From: Hofstenia miamia
Lineage: Eukaryota; Xenacoelomorpha; Acoela; Hofsteniidae
Assembly (NCBI GenBank): GCA_900660155.1
Contig: CABFPE010000034.1
Location: forward strand, 154,320 to 218,319
Length of the DNA: 64,000 bases
Direction: 5' to 3'
In this document: in pieces, positions 35,220-46,286 of the stretch
Layout: the number at the start of each line of letters is the position of its first letter
How positions within the stretch are numbered: the first letter of the stretch is position 1
The notes under the pieces: generated by a model
What the model saw: only the letters and a program-made list of their open reading frames with translations
Databases searched by the model: none
What the model was told of the DNA's origin: nothing
Program-made: the position numbers and the translations under genes

Positions 35220-35300
35220 NNNNNNNNNNNNNNNNNNNNNNNNNNNNNNNNNNNNNNNNNNNNNNNNNNNNNNNNNNNNNNNNNNNNNNNNNNNNNNNNN
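35220..35300. other. Assembly gap (81 Ns) after (TA)n
   Basis: Flanked on the left by TA repeats at 35185-35216; TA and (TAA)n tracts also follow at 35355-35421. Confidence 0.95.
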
Positions 35301-35381
35301 GTGGTGAGCGTTACAAAGCACCAATATATGTGAAAACTTTATTACAAATCACCAATATATATATATATATATATATACATG

Positions 35382-35424
<43 letters not shown>

Positions 35425-35429
35425 CATTC

Positions 35430-36790
35430 TTAGGATTTATGGGACACATTAAAACATACAACATAAAATAACAGACTAAAAAATGGAAAAATGAATGTTC
35501 TCACTATCCTCAGAAAGTTCCATTACACATGAGTTTTCATCTTCTAATGTTGCTTCGACAAAAGTTTGGTATTTATGTGCATTGTTATGAAAAGTAAGTC
35601 ATTAACAACTTTCGACGATTGGAAGGCTCTTATTGGTGTGTTAATACGTTTATGAATGCTCAACGGGCACCCCACTCAAAGCAATTTTTTTTTAATTTGG
35701 GATTCATAAAAAGTCGCAACTTTCAAGTATTTTCTCCTTTAAACTCTCGCTTGGCTAGATACTCTTCAAAATTATTGACACCAAGAGATTGCAACCAGCA
35801 ATTTATCCTTTGCAACATTATCCAATCCTTGTAACTTTGTAATGTAATCCAAGAATGATAGGTACATATTACCCCAACTAATTCCAGCTTGCTGGGCAAA
35901 ATTGATTATTTTATGTATGGAGCTAAAGCAGAAATGCCGGATTTAATGTTTTCTTTCTGTAAGTAGCCGATCATTCACACTGTTTCAAGGTGTTTCGTAG
36001 TAAAGCTTCACTAATCCTTTTTCGATGTACTTGACTGAAATTTGATAAACAGTCTTAAATAACTCAACATTTTTAGACCAATCCTTTATTACTAAATTCG
36101 AAATATCTTAAAGTGATCATGTTGGATCCATTGATCAAATAATATTTTAGTGCAACTTCCAATTGCCCAACAGTAATTATTGTTATATATCTTTGATACT
36201 TGTTACACAAGACGCGGTTGTAACGGCATCCGATTTTTCTATGGCAATCTTTTACAAAAATATGGCTTGTGGGAACTTTTTTTCTTGGAAACACACTACT
36301 GCAAGAAATTGATCCCCAGTAACAGGATTTTTTCAGGCATCTAAGTTTAATGTTACCCATTGGCCTTTAAATTAATCAAGAATAAAAGAATGTAAGTCTT
36401 TAGAAAGAAATCTAATGGTAGATCGAACATCACATGCAGAAATGCATAAAAGTTGAAATCCGTGTTTAATGGTAAAATATGTCGAGATGTTGCCAAGCTA
36501 AGCAGACAACGCTCCACGTTGCTTAGTTCCATTTTAAATTTTTCGTGTCAACAAATTTACTAAGTGCAGATTGATCGCTCTCTTTTTACTCTTTCTTTTG
36601 CCAATTGAACCTTAAGATGTTTATTGGTTAAATGTCGTTTCAAGGTATTCGTTCCTGATTATTGCTGGGGGTGGTGAAATTTTAATGCACATATTTTGCA
36701 CACAGTTTCTTTTTGAGATGTCCGTATGCAGATTGTGCACACAGAGAAACAATAATAACAGACTCACTAATACCTTCCATATCGTTGGAC
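35430..36790 (-). pseudogene. Decayed hAT transposase (belongs to hAT-2)
   Basis: On the minus strand, near 36.7 kb, a BED-like region reads CKICALKFHHP and then NTLKRHL. At 36.3 kb it reads LNLDAWKNPVTGDQFLAVVCF (the 'TLDGWT' region), followed by SNLVIKDWSKNVELFKTVYQ and YYETPWNSVND near 36.0 kb. These last two blocks are the same as in hAT-1 (NLVIKD.LK.VEF.K; YCETRWNSVYD). Many frame breaks. It is the internal evidence for the hAT-2 element. Confidence 0.6.
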
Positions 36791-37342
36791 TGAATTCATG
36801 AAATTTACTTTGTTTACAAGGCTATTCAAGTACTACAGTATATTATTAAGATAATAGCTAAAAGTATTTTTCCTGTAAAAGATTAATTAAAGCAGCATTG
36901 AAAATATTTTCACACTGTCTAATGTGTTGTCAATTAAAATGGTGCTTCAATGTGCATTTATTGACAATCGTGTTGAGAAATATTATACTGGAAACGGTAC
37001 TTTATTTTGGCTTCATATTTGTAAAATTAAACTTTTCAATAATGTCAACAAAATTTTTATTTAATTTGTTTTTCGACATAAATCGATAAATATGACTTTG
37101 TTATGACAGCTTAAGTGTACATGTATAATGACACATTTTTCATATAACATCAAGCTTTTTTACTTAAATATTGATTAGCTCTGGACATAACGCGCTTAGG
37201 ATACGGGCACGGACAAACTAACGGGCCTATTTTTGTAGGTACGGGCTATGGACCCTGCATGGACCCTACCCTAGATTGTAATTATTTAGTGTGAAGTTTT
37301 AACTAATTTGAAAAGGTTTATTATTGGTAATGTACATTTTAG

Positions 37343-37690
37343 GTGAGCGATTTCGGCTTTGCTGTAGAAGTAAAGTCTGATAATGACCTAATTGAACTAA
37401 TGGGGACGCCAACCTACTTAAGCCCAGAGGTTCTTAGATGCAGTATGTATTCTAGTCAAGATGGTTACGGACGTCCTACTGATCTCTGGGCTTGTGGAGT
37501 TCTTATGTTTACATTGTTAGCTGGTAAACCTCCATTTTGGCATCGCCGTCAATTGATGATGTTGCGTCTTATAATGGAAGGTCGTTACTCATTTTCGGGT
37601 CCCGAATGGGATGACACTCCGTCTAGTGCTAAAGATCTTATTACAAATCTTCTTCAGGTCGACGTCTCTGAACGCTTTACGGCGGAGAAG
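37343..37690 (+). CDS. PHKG: PHKG exon 3: activation segment and C-lobe
   Basis: Encodes residues 163-278. It starts VSDFGFAVEV (DFG at 165-167). The activation segment reads LIELMGTPTYLSPEV. Glutamate 180 sits where vertebrate gamma subunits have the glutamate that replaces a phosphorylatable residue and keeps the kinase domain constitutively active, so the same non-phosphorylated mode is expected. Then come GRPTDLWACGVLMFTLLAG and PPFWHRRQ, a family signature. It ends VSERFTAEK before a gtatat donor. Confidence 0.93.
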
Positions 37691-38761
37691 GTATATACTG
37701 CATATAAATAATAATACTTCCTTCTCTGTACTACGCATTTTTTGCTAACACGGCTACATAGCTAACACCGATTTAATTTTTTTCTTTAAATTGTATTTTA
37801 AATAATTATATATTCTAAACTTAGATACTAAGCTCTTAATAATTAACCCGTTGATTTGTGCATAACACAAACATTTTGTGCTCTTAGCGAATGTTTATCT
37901 GTCCGGAATCTGAAAACGAACGTTATTTTGAAATAAAACCAGCTGATAAGCAAAATCATATTCCATGTATATTATCAAACAATTATAAATAGTATTTCAA
38001 ACTAGTTATTAATTATTACTCTACTGTGATGTGAAGTGGTACATTTTTAATTAATATATGAGTTTTTTTTACCCAAATATCGTTTTGATTTTATGCTAAA
38101 AAATTTGAAGATGAATTTTAATTATTGTAGGAGATACAAAGATAACATGCTGTTAACAGCAAATGGGCCTTTATAACTCTGGAGAATTAGAAATGTGTTG
38201 ACAACAGATTTCTTGCCTATTTTGCTGCACTGTTCCAACTACTGTACTTTTTTTCCTCAAAAAGAGTAAGTCGGAAAAATGTGAAAAATATATCACAAGT
38301 GATGTTATTTCCCTTTCCAAAAAAAATTAAAGGCAAGTTTTAAAGCATTTTCACCGAGTTGATCCATTCTCAAATTCGCTTCTTTTTTGCACGATAGCCA
38401 TAATATCTACCACATATTGGTTTTCCTGCTTACTCAATATCTAGAGTTTAAGTCCATGTTTCTCTAAATGCTTTGCATAAAGACAATCAGACTAGAGCGA
38501 CCTTTGCAAGGTATAAAATTGTTAATCAGGTGTTAAAAAAAGGAAGGAACATCGTTGTGTATTTTCTCGAAATCTTTCAAATATATCTCTTTAATGCTTA
38601 AATATAAATGTATTTGACATTCTCAAAAACCTCATTGTATTTTTTATCAAAACGAATATATATTTAAAAATAATCTTGAACTGATCATGGCTCATGTAAT
38701 CAATGAACAAACACGATCCATATGTTTTTCGTCAAGAGAACAGTACATTCAATTATTCGAA
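37691..38761. other. PHKG intron 3, no feature seen
   Basis: AT-rich intron without recognised repeats or coding signal. Confidence 0.5.
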
Positions 38762-38974
38762 TTAAGCTAGTGTAACTTGACTTCCTTCCTCTCCGAAACT
38801 TCTATCACTATTTTTTGTTTTGTCACAAATACTTTGTAAAACACCACCAGAGATGGTTTCTTTCCATCCATTTTCAGAGTCAATATCTGCGAATATATCA
38901 GCAGCATCTACTTGAACAGGCCAGCTTGGGCCGTGCCTAGGTTTTGGTCCTATGTATATCTGTATATAGCCACC
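38762..38974 (-). CDS. Unidentified open frame, possible terminal exon, inside PHKG intron 3
   Basis: On the strand opposite PHKG, 70 codons are open from just after a TGA to a TAA at 38762. The frame has no ATG at its start, so it would be a 3'-terminal exon or a gene remnant. The product is balanced and protein-like: it begins GGYIQIYIGPKPRHGPSW, continues with an acidic stretch (VDAADIFADIDSENGWKET), and ends ICDKTKNSDRSFGEEGS plus four residues. Possible acceptors are ctgag at about 38973 or acatag at about 38950. I find no partner exon nearby and do not recognise a family. It may be a nested gene, a retro-fragment or chance, but its composition is unlike the surrounding intron. Confidence 0.35.
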   Translation of the reverse strand, partial: GGYIQIYIGPKPRHGPSWPVQVDAADIFADIDSENGWKETISGGVLQSICDKTKNSDRSFGEEGSQVTLA

Positions 38975-39725
38975 TCAGGTATTTAAGTGTTGTAATCGAA
39001 TAGTATGCTATCAAATACTTTACTAAGATTAATTTTTGATTAAGCTATTTAATTTGCAGAATTAATAAATTTCGTAGATTTGTATGACTGGATAACTCAT
39101 AGTTGGCAAGTAATATGAGATCAAAGATTGAGAGTGGTCAAATCTGACCACTTAGGTTTTCTAATGTTAATAGATTAGACACGTTTGGAAACCTATTGCT
39201 TCATTTGTTATTATGGTATTAACACAGTTTACATACTATTCGATGCCTGCCGAATACGTATTTTTAAATTTTGATGGTTTTAGAGTAAAAATATCATCGA
39301 TAAAATCTTTATTTTCACACTATTGTCCAACCAGAGCCTTATTTACGATCAGCATGGAAAAAAGTACACCAGACCATCAAATTAATGGAAGAATGTTTTG
39401 ATGGCAAGTGTAAATCTGCTCTGATGTGCGATGTTATTTGATGCTATTTATAGAAAACATTTAATTTTTTTCACTTATTTTATTTTTTTGCTATGCTACC
39501 CAGAAAAAATTTATTAAATATTTAAAATCAGTGTGTCAAAATTAAACAAAAAATCTTTCTTTTTGATCGCAAAATTTTTTTGTAAACAGTGTTTTCTGCA
39601 CAAGGTTTACCAAAATACATGGAATCCCTTTTGCAGTTGCACCTCATTTGTATGACCTCTATCACATTCCAATCTTAATATGTGTTCAATCTGCAAAAAT
39701 AGAATGTAAGCACACAGTTGTCATA

Positions 39726-41044
39726 CCGTGTGTTTCTAAAGTCTTTGCGAATTTAAAAATCTTATATCTCTCAAAATAATAAAGATATATGTAAAACTGA
39801 AAAACTTTATTGAAGTAAACATTTTCGGATTTTATTTTTTAACTACAAAAATAATTTTAAAAAATAATGTCATTCAAGTGTCCACCTCGATGTTCCACAC
39901 AAAGTTTCAGCCTTTTTAAAACATCTTGAACTGAATTTTGAAGCATTGACATTGGAATGTCCTCATAAACCTGTGTGATCTTTTCCCTCAGTTCATCAAG
40001 GTTCTTGGGACGAGAAATACTGTAGACCTTGTTCTTCATGTAACCCCACAGGAAAAAATCCAGTGGTGTTAGATCGGGGCTACAAGCATGCAAAATTCTT
40101 CACTTCTGTTACTGATTAATCCTCCTGGAAACAATCTCTTCAGAGCTTTAAGAGCACAGTTTGAAGTATGGGCACGAGCTCCGTCTTGTTGAAAGACAGA
40201 GGATCGCCACAGCTTCTTTCTCTTCAGAAATGAGACTATTGTATCTTCAATGAAGCTGATGTAAGTCTCAGAATTCAAGGTTGAGCCAAAAGGAAGAATG
40301 ACAATCGGGAGCTTTGTTTTACCAGAAAATCCAGCCCAGACCATCAACTTAGAGTCAAATTGCTTCAACTCTATTGGAGATGGCTGTTCATGGCCCCAGA
40401 AACGAGTATTCTGTCTGTTGACTACTCCGCTAAGCGAGAAATTTGATTCATCTGAAAAGATAACATCTTTTATTGATTCGCTCTGGTAATCACGGATAAA
40501 TTTTTCTGAAAAGGATAATCCTCGTTCTCGGTGCTCATCAGTGAGGAATTGCCCAAGTTGAATTTTGTATAGACGCAAGTTTAAGTCATATTTCATTATT
40601 CTCCAGGACGTAGAGCTTGAACAACCCATTTCACTAGAAACATTTCTGGTTGTTGGCAAAATTCCTTCTTCTCTCAGCCTCGCAATTGCTTCCATCACAG
40701 CCTCAGAATCTTGATCAGATCTACAATCTCCTCTACCACTTCTTGGTAGATCATCGACACTTCCATGTGCTTCAAACTTTTTAATCAATGCTCTTAAAGT
40801 GGATTCCTTTGGTCGACGAGAGGAATCTTTTATTCCATGTAAAGAACAAAACTTTCTGATAGCAGCAGCGTAGCTCTGACTATTCTTATAAAACATCACA
40901 ACCAATTCAGTTTTGTCTTTCTTTTCCATCTTAAAATAAACCCGAACAATTAGCACTATCGATTTCCAATAAACTTAAATTATCACGTGATAAATATATA
41001 TGTAAGCAAAAATTTAAAATCGCAAAGACTTTAGAAACACATGG
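39726..41044 (-). mobile_element. Mariner/Tc1-type transposon with DD41D-like spacing
   Basis: 1,319 bp with TA on both sides (39724-39725 and 41045-41046). Inverted ends: left ccgtgtgtttctaaagtctt, right complement ccatgtgtttctaaagtctt, extending through tgcga and into ttaaa. They differ at one base in the first 25. The only long coding region is the minus-strand transposase. The near-identity of the ends and the almost continuous frame suggest fairly recent activity. It lies in PHKG intron 3 on the strand opposite the gene. Confidence 0.92.
39857..40929 (-). pseudogene. Mariner-type transposase, one frameshift
   Basis: The chosen ATG at 40929 gives MEKKDKTELVVMFYKNSQSY, a paired-HTH start. 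A second HTH and linker follow (RPKESTLRALIKKFEAHGSV, then DDLPRSGRG). Catalytic blocks are VIFSDESNF (first Asp), VFQQDGARAHTS (second Asp) and SPDLTPLDFFLWGYMK (third Asp). Counting across the junction, about 41 residues separate the second and third Asp, unlike the 34 of classic mariners. The reading frame changes once between about 40070 and 40105, just before the third Asp block, so this copy should not make active enzyme. Expected full length is about 350 residues. Confidence 0.88.
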
Positions 41045-41046
41045 TA

Positions 41047-41643
41047 CAACTTTTACATATGCATTTATTATGTCAAATATTAATTTTCGTTAGAAACTGA
41101 CTTTTTTGAATAATTCAACTGGACTAATTGCTTAAATAGTGAATTTGACTTCTGTGGAATTTGTTTCAATCGATTCTAATGAAACATAAATTTTGCATTC
41201 ACTCTTTGTATTTTTTATTACTTTTTTAATATTGAAATATTTTGTTAGCAATGTGTAATTAATATTTTATAACATATAAATCGTAAATGATGTATGACTG
41301 TTTACTTGTCCTCAAGTACAAATCTTAAAGAAATATTTTCCTAAACTGTCGTTTTAAGTGCAAATAAATTCATGGGGGCCATTTAGAATGTATATTATGA
41401 AATAAAAAGAACACTGCAAATGCTAGTCGAGCTTTTCCTAGAATGACATTTCCAAAATTGTACAACCATTTTTATACTTTCAAAGCCCAATCCGATGTTT
41501 TTAAATTCATTAATCTTCTTGGTATTGGTAAATATCATTATCCTTGATGTATCAGAATGCGACCTGAACATGCTCTGTGTGCCAATGATGGTTTGATGTT
41601 TTTTATCATATATTATATTTTTCAACAACGACGTGTTACCCCC
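41047..41643. other. PHKG intron 3 stretch, no gene
   Basis: An 85-codon minus-strand frame at 41395-41652 exists but overlaps the palindrome cluster at its start and shows no recognised motif; not called. Confidence 0.4.
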
Positions 41644-41837
41644 GTCGCACACTGCCGTTAAGTTAAGTTAATTGCTAAGTTAAGGTTCAGCTAATCCCGT
41701 CGCACATTGCCGTTAAGGTTACCTTAACTTAACCCTTAACGGCAGTGTGCTACGGAATTTCTTAAGGCTAACCGCAACGCGAACCTTAAGGTTTTTTCTA
41801 GAGTTGAGTTAAGTTTACCTTAACGGCAATGGGCGAC
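41644..41837. repeat. Nested palindrome cluster A (gtcgcacactgccgttaag family)
   Basis: Four units: forward at 41644 and 41699, reversed at 41735-41753 and 41819-41837. The inner pair forms a 55-bp palindrome (41699-41753) and the outer pair brackets 194 bp. The sequences between are rich in further ttaaggtt/aaccttaa repeats, so the whole block can fold on itself. Confidence 0.8.
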
Positions 41838-42537
41838 GGTTTCATTAAGTTAAGGTTTTTTATGGCTATTTTGACAATATTTAAATAGAATATAGAATTT
41901 GTATATGCATTAATAAATTCGAGTAAACACAGTGGAAATTTGCATGACTATTTTTTAAATACGAAACTTTTTTCATACATATTTACATTTCTTACAAAAG
42001 CTGTAAGCCGTCTTCGTTTATCTAAAAGAAGTCATTGCATAGAAAAAAAATTACATGTGACTACTGTATATGTAGTTGATTTTTGTTGAGATTTTGTGTT
42101 GTGTTCATATATATGACTACTGTATAGTTAATATTTGTTAAGTTTTTGTGTTGTATTCAAAATTTAGAAATATTTAGAACTATATCACTCATTGGATGAA
42201 AATTTTTATCAAAAATAATCAGAAACTGAATAAAAAACTTTTGGAACTCAAAACACCAAAAAATTTACCAAAATTAGAACTAGCCCCTTCACCTAGTTCC
42301 TTATAAAAAAAACGTGTAGCGTCAATAACATATGCCCGCGTTTAATAAAAACAATTTGTTTAGAGGTTTGGTTAAAACAGCGAGGCTTCATTCACGCTAC
42401 AAATGCAAATATTGTTTTAAAACGTAAAGTTTTTGGAATATAAGTTCGCTTTAAACTAAATTAATTTGTTTTCCACTTTGTTTAAATAGAATGCCTTAAT
42501 TTCGTGTAGTAAAATTTTTAGAAATATATATTTTTAA

Positions 42538-42541
42538 CAAA

Positions 42542-42580
<39 letters not shown>
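42538..42580. repeat. (TA)n microsatellite
   Basis: About 40 bp TA tract in PHKG intron 3, between the two palindrome clusters. Confidence 0.9.
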
Positions 42581-42582
<2 letters not shown>

Positions 42583-43679
42583 ATACGTAGAATGGCAAAA
42601 TAATTTACACGATTAAAAAAATTATGTACATGATTCCGAACCCTAACTGTTATATACGAACTTATTGGAGTTAAATTGCGTACAAAATTGAACCTTAATG
42701 CATATATTAGGTCTAATTATTATGTTATACAATAGCATAGATTCAGTTTTTAACTCGTGTGCTTATTGTATGTTAAACCATATCAAAGTTTCATATTCGT
42801 AATTGAAATTTTTTAAGTATATAACACATTTGTTAATCAACAACCAAATTAACCATATCAATTCACTTTATGTACAAGCTAGAGGAAAGTCCAAAAAAGT
42901 TAAATAATAAAATATTGAATAATTACTGAACATTCGGGCAAAATCTAAGTCAAACCCTCTAAACTATATGGATTAAATCAAAATAATTATTTTTTCAAGA
43001 AACAGTTAAAAACAAAAATATTAAATCAAGATACAATATTTTGATGTTTTCTGTATGCAATAACTACGATGTAAATATCTGCTTGAGATTTGCGTTGTGC
43101 AATTTTAGCTGTATCACAATTTTCTAAATTCGCCAAATTCAATTACAAATTTAACAGTAAAAACCGGCTGGCAGTTATTAGACATTGGTGACATTACATT
43201 CCTCACTTTTTAATTTAGGGTCGATTCCAAGTCTAACTTCGTGCAGAGATCCAAATTTAAATTTGAGAAAGTTCAATCGTTTTGAGAGATTTTATGATTT
43301 TCCTAGAAAGTTTTTTGACTACCTGTAATTTATTTGTATGTTTTCGAACTTTTCGTGTATATGATTCAAATATGTGAGAATTACTAAATGTAATTTAACT
43401 AGTATTTGTTCTGAACAAACAGGTTTTATGCTTAGATTTAACTTTTAAATATACTTTGATATGAAGGTTTTATATGTACCTGCAGATCTAATGTACATTT
43501 TGAACTAAATTTATTAAATAATTGTGAATACTATTTATCAGCAAAACTAACAAATGCCAATCAAATTCAAACATTTATGTCTGGGTCTCTGTAGCATAGC
43601 ACAAGAGATCCATGATTTGTGCGTTCAAAGTAGGCAGATGGCGTGTGTTTGCAATTATGAGATTGTTTACAAATCTTAA

Positions 43680-43843
43680 CTAAATGGCAGTGTGCGACCC
43701 CCTCTTGATCATTGCACACTGTCATTAAGGAAAACCTTAACGTAATGAGAATGTACACCTTGATTATAACCTTAACTTAAGAAATACTGTCGCACACTGC
43801 TGTTAAGGCTTAAGTTCAGGTTACCTTGATGGCAGTGTGCGAC
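43680..43843. repeat. Nested palindrome cluster B (same family as cluster A)
   Basis: Units in alternating orientation: reversed at 43680-43698, forward at about 43708-43730 and 43789-43808, reversed at 43824-43843. The last pair forms a 55-bp palindrome (43789-43843), the same length as in cluster A. Clusters A and B together bracket 2.2 kb. Confidence 0.78.
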
Positions 43844-44850
43844 CGACCTTACTCTTAAGATATGACATTTAATATTTAAATATTGAATAAACATGCAGAT
43901 CGATGAAAGTTGCCATTTTTGCTAACATTGTCGACTAGTTGATAGGTCCCAAATTGATGAACAAGCCTAGTAACTCGCAATTATCATCTGTAAAATTCGT
44001 GTCGCGTTCTTATACCTACGCGACCCATGGCCACTATATTTAATATATTTAATTATATCAGTGGCATACAATACAACATCAAAGAAATTTTGAAGTTTTC
44101 ATTTTCACAAACATTGTTTTGCATTTCCGAAATATATGAAATTCTTTGGGTAGATTTGGATTTAAATCCAAATTTCATTTTTATCTTTAATAAACCTTCA
44201 CAAAGACTTTAATTTTGACATTTGTAGAACTAAAACTAACACGAAATTTTTTCAAGGTCTAAATAGGAAATATTTTGGTTAGTTTTTTGTATGAATATTT
44301 AAGTCTCTATTTCATCACACTTTAAAAATTGATAAAATTAATTGTAGCGGGCTAAGCTTTGTGTTTTGTCAATTCATTTGTTTTCTTCAGTGTAGATATG
44401 ATGTGATAAAAGACCCGTATTATGATAGCTGTCATGGTAAAATGTTAGTTTTCAGGATTTATTAGTTATTTATCACACGCAGACACCTGTTTATTTTAAG
44501 GAACAAGGGTTTTGTTTGAATTCATCTTTAAAGTGTTAACATCTTGAATTTATTAGTTTTATACATATTCTATGATGACTTAGATTTGTTTTTTAAAACG
44601 GGTCTGAAAAACATACTTTCGAGCACGGAAGTTGTTTTGGGGCGAACATGTCAAAGCGAGGTCGCTACTAGGGCGTTGTCTGGATTTACAATAAAAGAGA
44701 AATAAATTGAAATTTTCTGCAAGGCATTCATCAATTGGTACTAATTTCAAAACTTCATTAATATTTAATATCTTCTAATAACATGCTGTGAAATTTTATC
44801 CATTGGTACATAATTTAATTTAATTATCTTAAATTTAAAATGAATTTTAG
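43844..44850. other. PHKG intron 3, 3' part
   Basis: No feature recognised apart from the exon 4 acceptor tgaattttag. Confidence 0.5.
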
Positions 44851-45186
44851 GCATTAAATCATGCATTTTTCGCTGATGTGAGCGCTGAAGAATCACGGGC
44901 TCCTTGTGATTTCAACGCTCGTAAAAAACTACGAGCAGCAATTATTTTCGTGCGAGCCGTACATCGTCTAAGGTCACAGATTGTACGACGTCCAATTACA
45001 TCTCATGTCCTGTGTAACGCACCATATTCACGAAGAGCAGTTCGAAGAATAATCGATAGCTGTGCATTTCGCGTTTACGGACATTGGGTTAAAAAGGGAG
45101 ATTATCAAAACCGTGCAGCTCTGTTCGAGAATTCGTGTAAGCCGCTCATACCATCTCCGACGCCACCGATCACAGTTTTCAACTAG
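44851..45186 (+). CDS. PHKG: PHKG exon 4: C-terminal regulatory domain and stop
   Basis: Encodes residues 279-389. It opens [16 protein letters not shown], the end of the kinase domain, then the calmodulin-binding region: a basic helix ([20 protein letters not shown]), a second segment ([20 protein letters not shown]) and [15 protein letters not shown]. The last parts align closely with the vertebrate '[22 protein letters not shown]' tail (recalled). The stop is TAG-free TTCAACTAG-type: the frame closes at 45184-45186. No AATAAA is seen immediately downstream. Confidence 0.92.
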   Translation, partial: [111 protein letters not shown]

Positions 45187-45593
45187 AAAATCAATCGTAG
45201 AAGTTTTAAGAATTGGAATTAATTGAACTTTTAGGATAGCTTTAGTATATTTTAGTTTATTTTTGATATTGTAATTTTACAAAATTTTTCACATGCTTTT
45301 TTGTGAATTTTATAGTTAAACTTGTTGTAGTTCCTATTTTCCATAAGTTCTAACCTTGGGCATGGTAAATATATTATTGGCCCAAACAATCTTAGTCCTT
45401 TGACGGCCATAAGGAATTGAGAAGACGAATCAGACCATTTTTATAGTTGTATGTTCCATTTGGTCCTACTATCATCATAATATTTAGTCATTTTGATGAA
45501 ATATCTTTGCTCTCGGCTCTGTGTCACAGACAGACAGACATCATTGCACTGTAGCCGGTGAGGGTAAAAATTTACTATTTTCCATGAAAATTC

Positions 45594-45635
<42 letters not shown>

Positions 45636-46278
45636 TCGATATTGTCATATGACGAAATAACGTATAATTTATGCATATAGCTTATTTTGCATGCTTAACT
45701 CTATATGAGCATTACATCTGAGTAATTACTGATATCTTGGTAATTATGCACTATCAAAGACGCGTGTCTAAATTTCTCTCCGCAATAAGAACGATAATCT
45801 TTTACGCGTATCATATCTTATAGTGACGTAAGTTTTTATCATGCAGAACATTCTGTCTACTGAGACAAGCAAATCATCTAACACTGCGGTTACAGCTGAC
45901 GAACGTGAATAAGAAATTACGAAAAATCACGATTTTTACAGGTTTAACCCTATTTTCATTCTCCCGCATTGCAATTTAAACTTGTTATTGCGCATCCAAC
46001 TACCTTTTCCTTTATCTATATATTATTTCTAGGTTGAATTTTTGTTGCAATCTAAAATTGGAAATGTTGCCATAATTAAAAGTCGCTTGGCTCACTACTA
46101 ATATCATACATACTTTTTACACTACTTACAGTTAATTTTATAACTATTATAATATGAGAGTTAAACTTTACCTTATGAGATATGATAAGATATTTTTAGT
46201 CGGATAAATAGATAAATATTAACAATTAAAAACTGGTAATTTATCTGAATAGCGTCATTAAATTCACAAAACACATAT
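45187..46278. other. Downstream of PHKG: non-coding
   Basis: Presumed 3' UTR then intergenic DNA, with an (AAT)n tract at 45594-45635 and a short 'agacagacagaca' run near 45530. Confidence 0.5.
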
Positions 46279-46286
46279 ATACAATT

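Larger units (their letters stand above)
25581..37274 (-). mobile_element. Large hAT-family element (hAT-2) packed with nested insertions
   Basis: The ends match the hAT-1 family: left ctggggtaggttcc, right complement ctagggtagggtcc, each followed by cgggcacgggc- or tacgggc-type subterminal repeats (25600-25640 and 37199-37250). Flanking 8-mers gttataat (25573-25580) and attgtaat (37275-37282) agree at 6 of 8, both differences being transitions. A decayed hAT transposase lies on the minus strand at 35.4-36.8 kb. The 11.7-kb span is explained by later insertions: a split LINE with a 4.8-kb inverted-repeat element, another LINE and a LINE 3' end. The alternative is two separate hAT remnants that happen to face each other. 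Confidence 0.55.
22293..45186 (+). other. PHKG: Phosphorylase kinase gamma gene span, 4 coding exons
   Basis: The gene encodes the catalytic subunit of phosphorylase kinase, the Ca2+/calmodulin-dependent kinase that activates glycogen phosphorylase. Coding exons are 22293-22637, 24051-24191, 37343-37690 and 44851-45186 (345, 141, 348 and 336 nt). All junctions fall between codons (phase 0), with GT donors and AG acceptors. The joined product is about 389 residues, close to the 387-406 of vertebrate gamma subunits. The kinase domain (about residues 20-285) and the C-terminal calmodulin-binding regulatory part (about 295-389) are both present and uninterrupted. Introns are 1.4, 13.2 and 7.2 kb. 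The two larger ones are swollen by transposons. The gene looks functional; whether it is PHKG1- or PHKG2-like cannot be decided, and an invertebrate may have only one. Confidence 0.93.

Noticed and set aside
41395-41652. 85-codon minus-strand frame next to palindrome cluster A
   Set aside because: Its start falls in the palindrome and the translation shows no motif.
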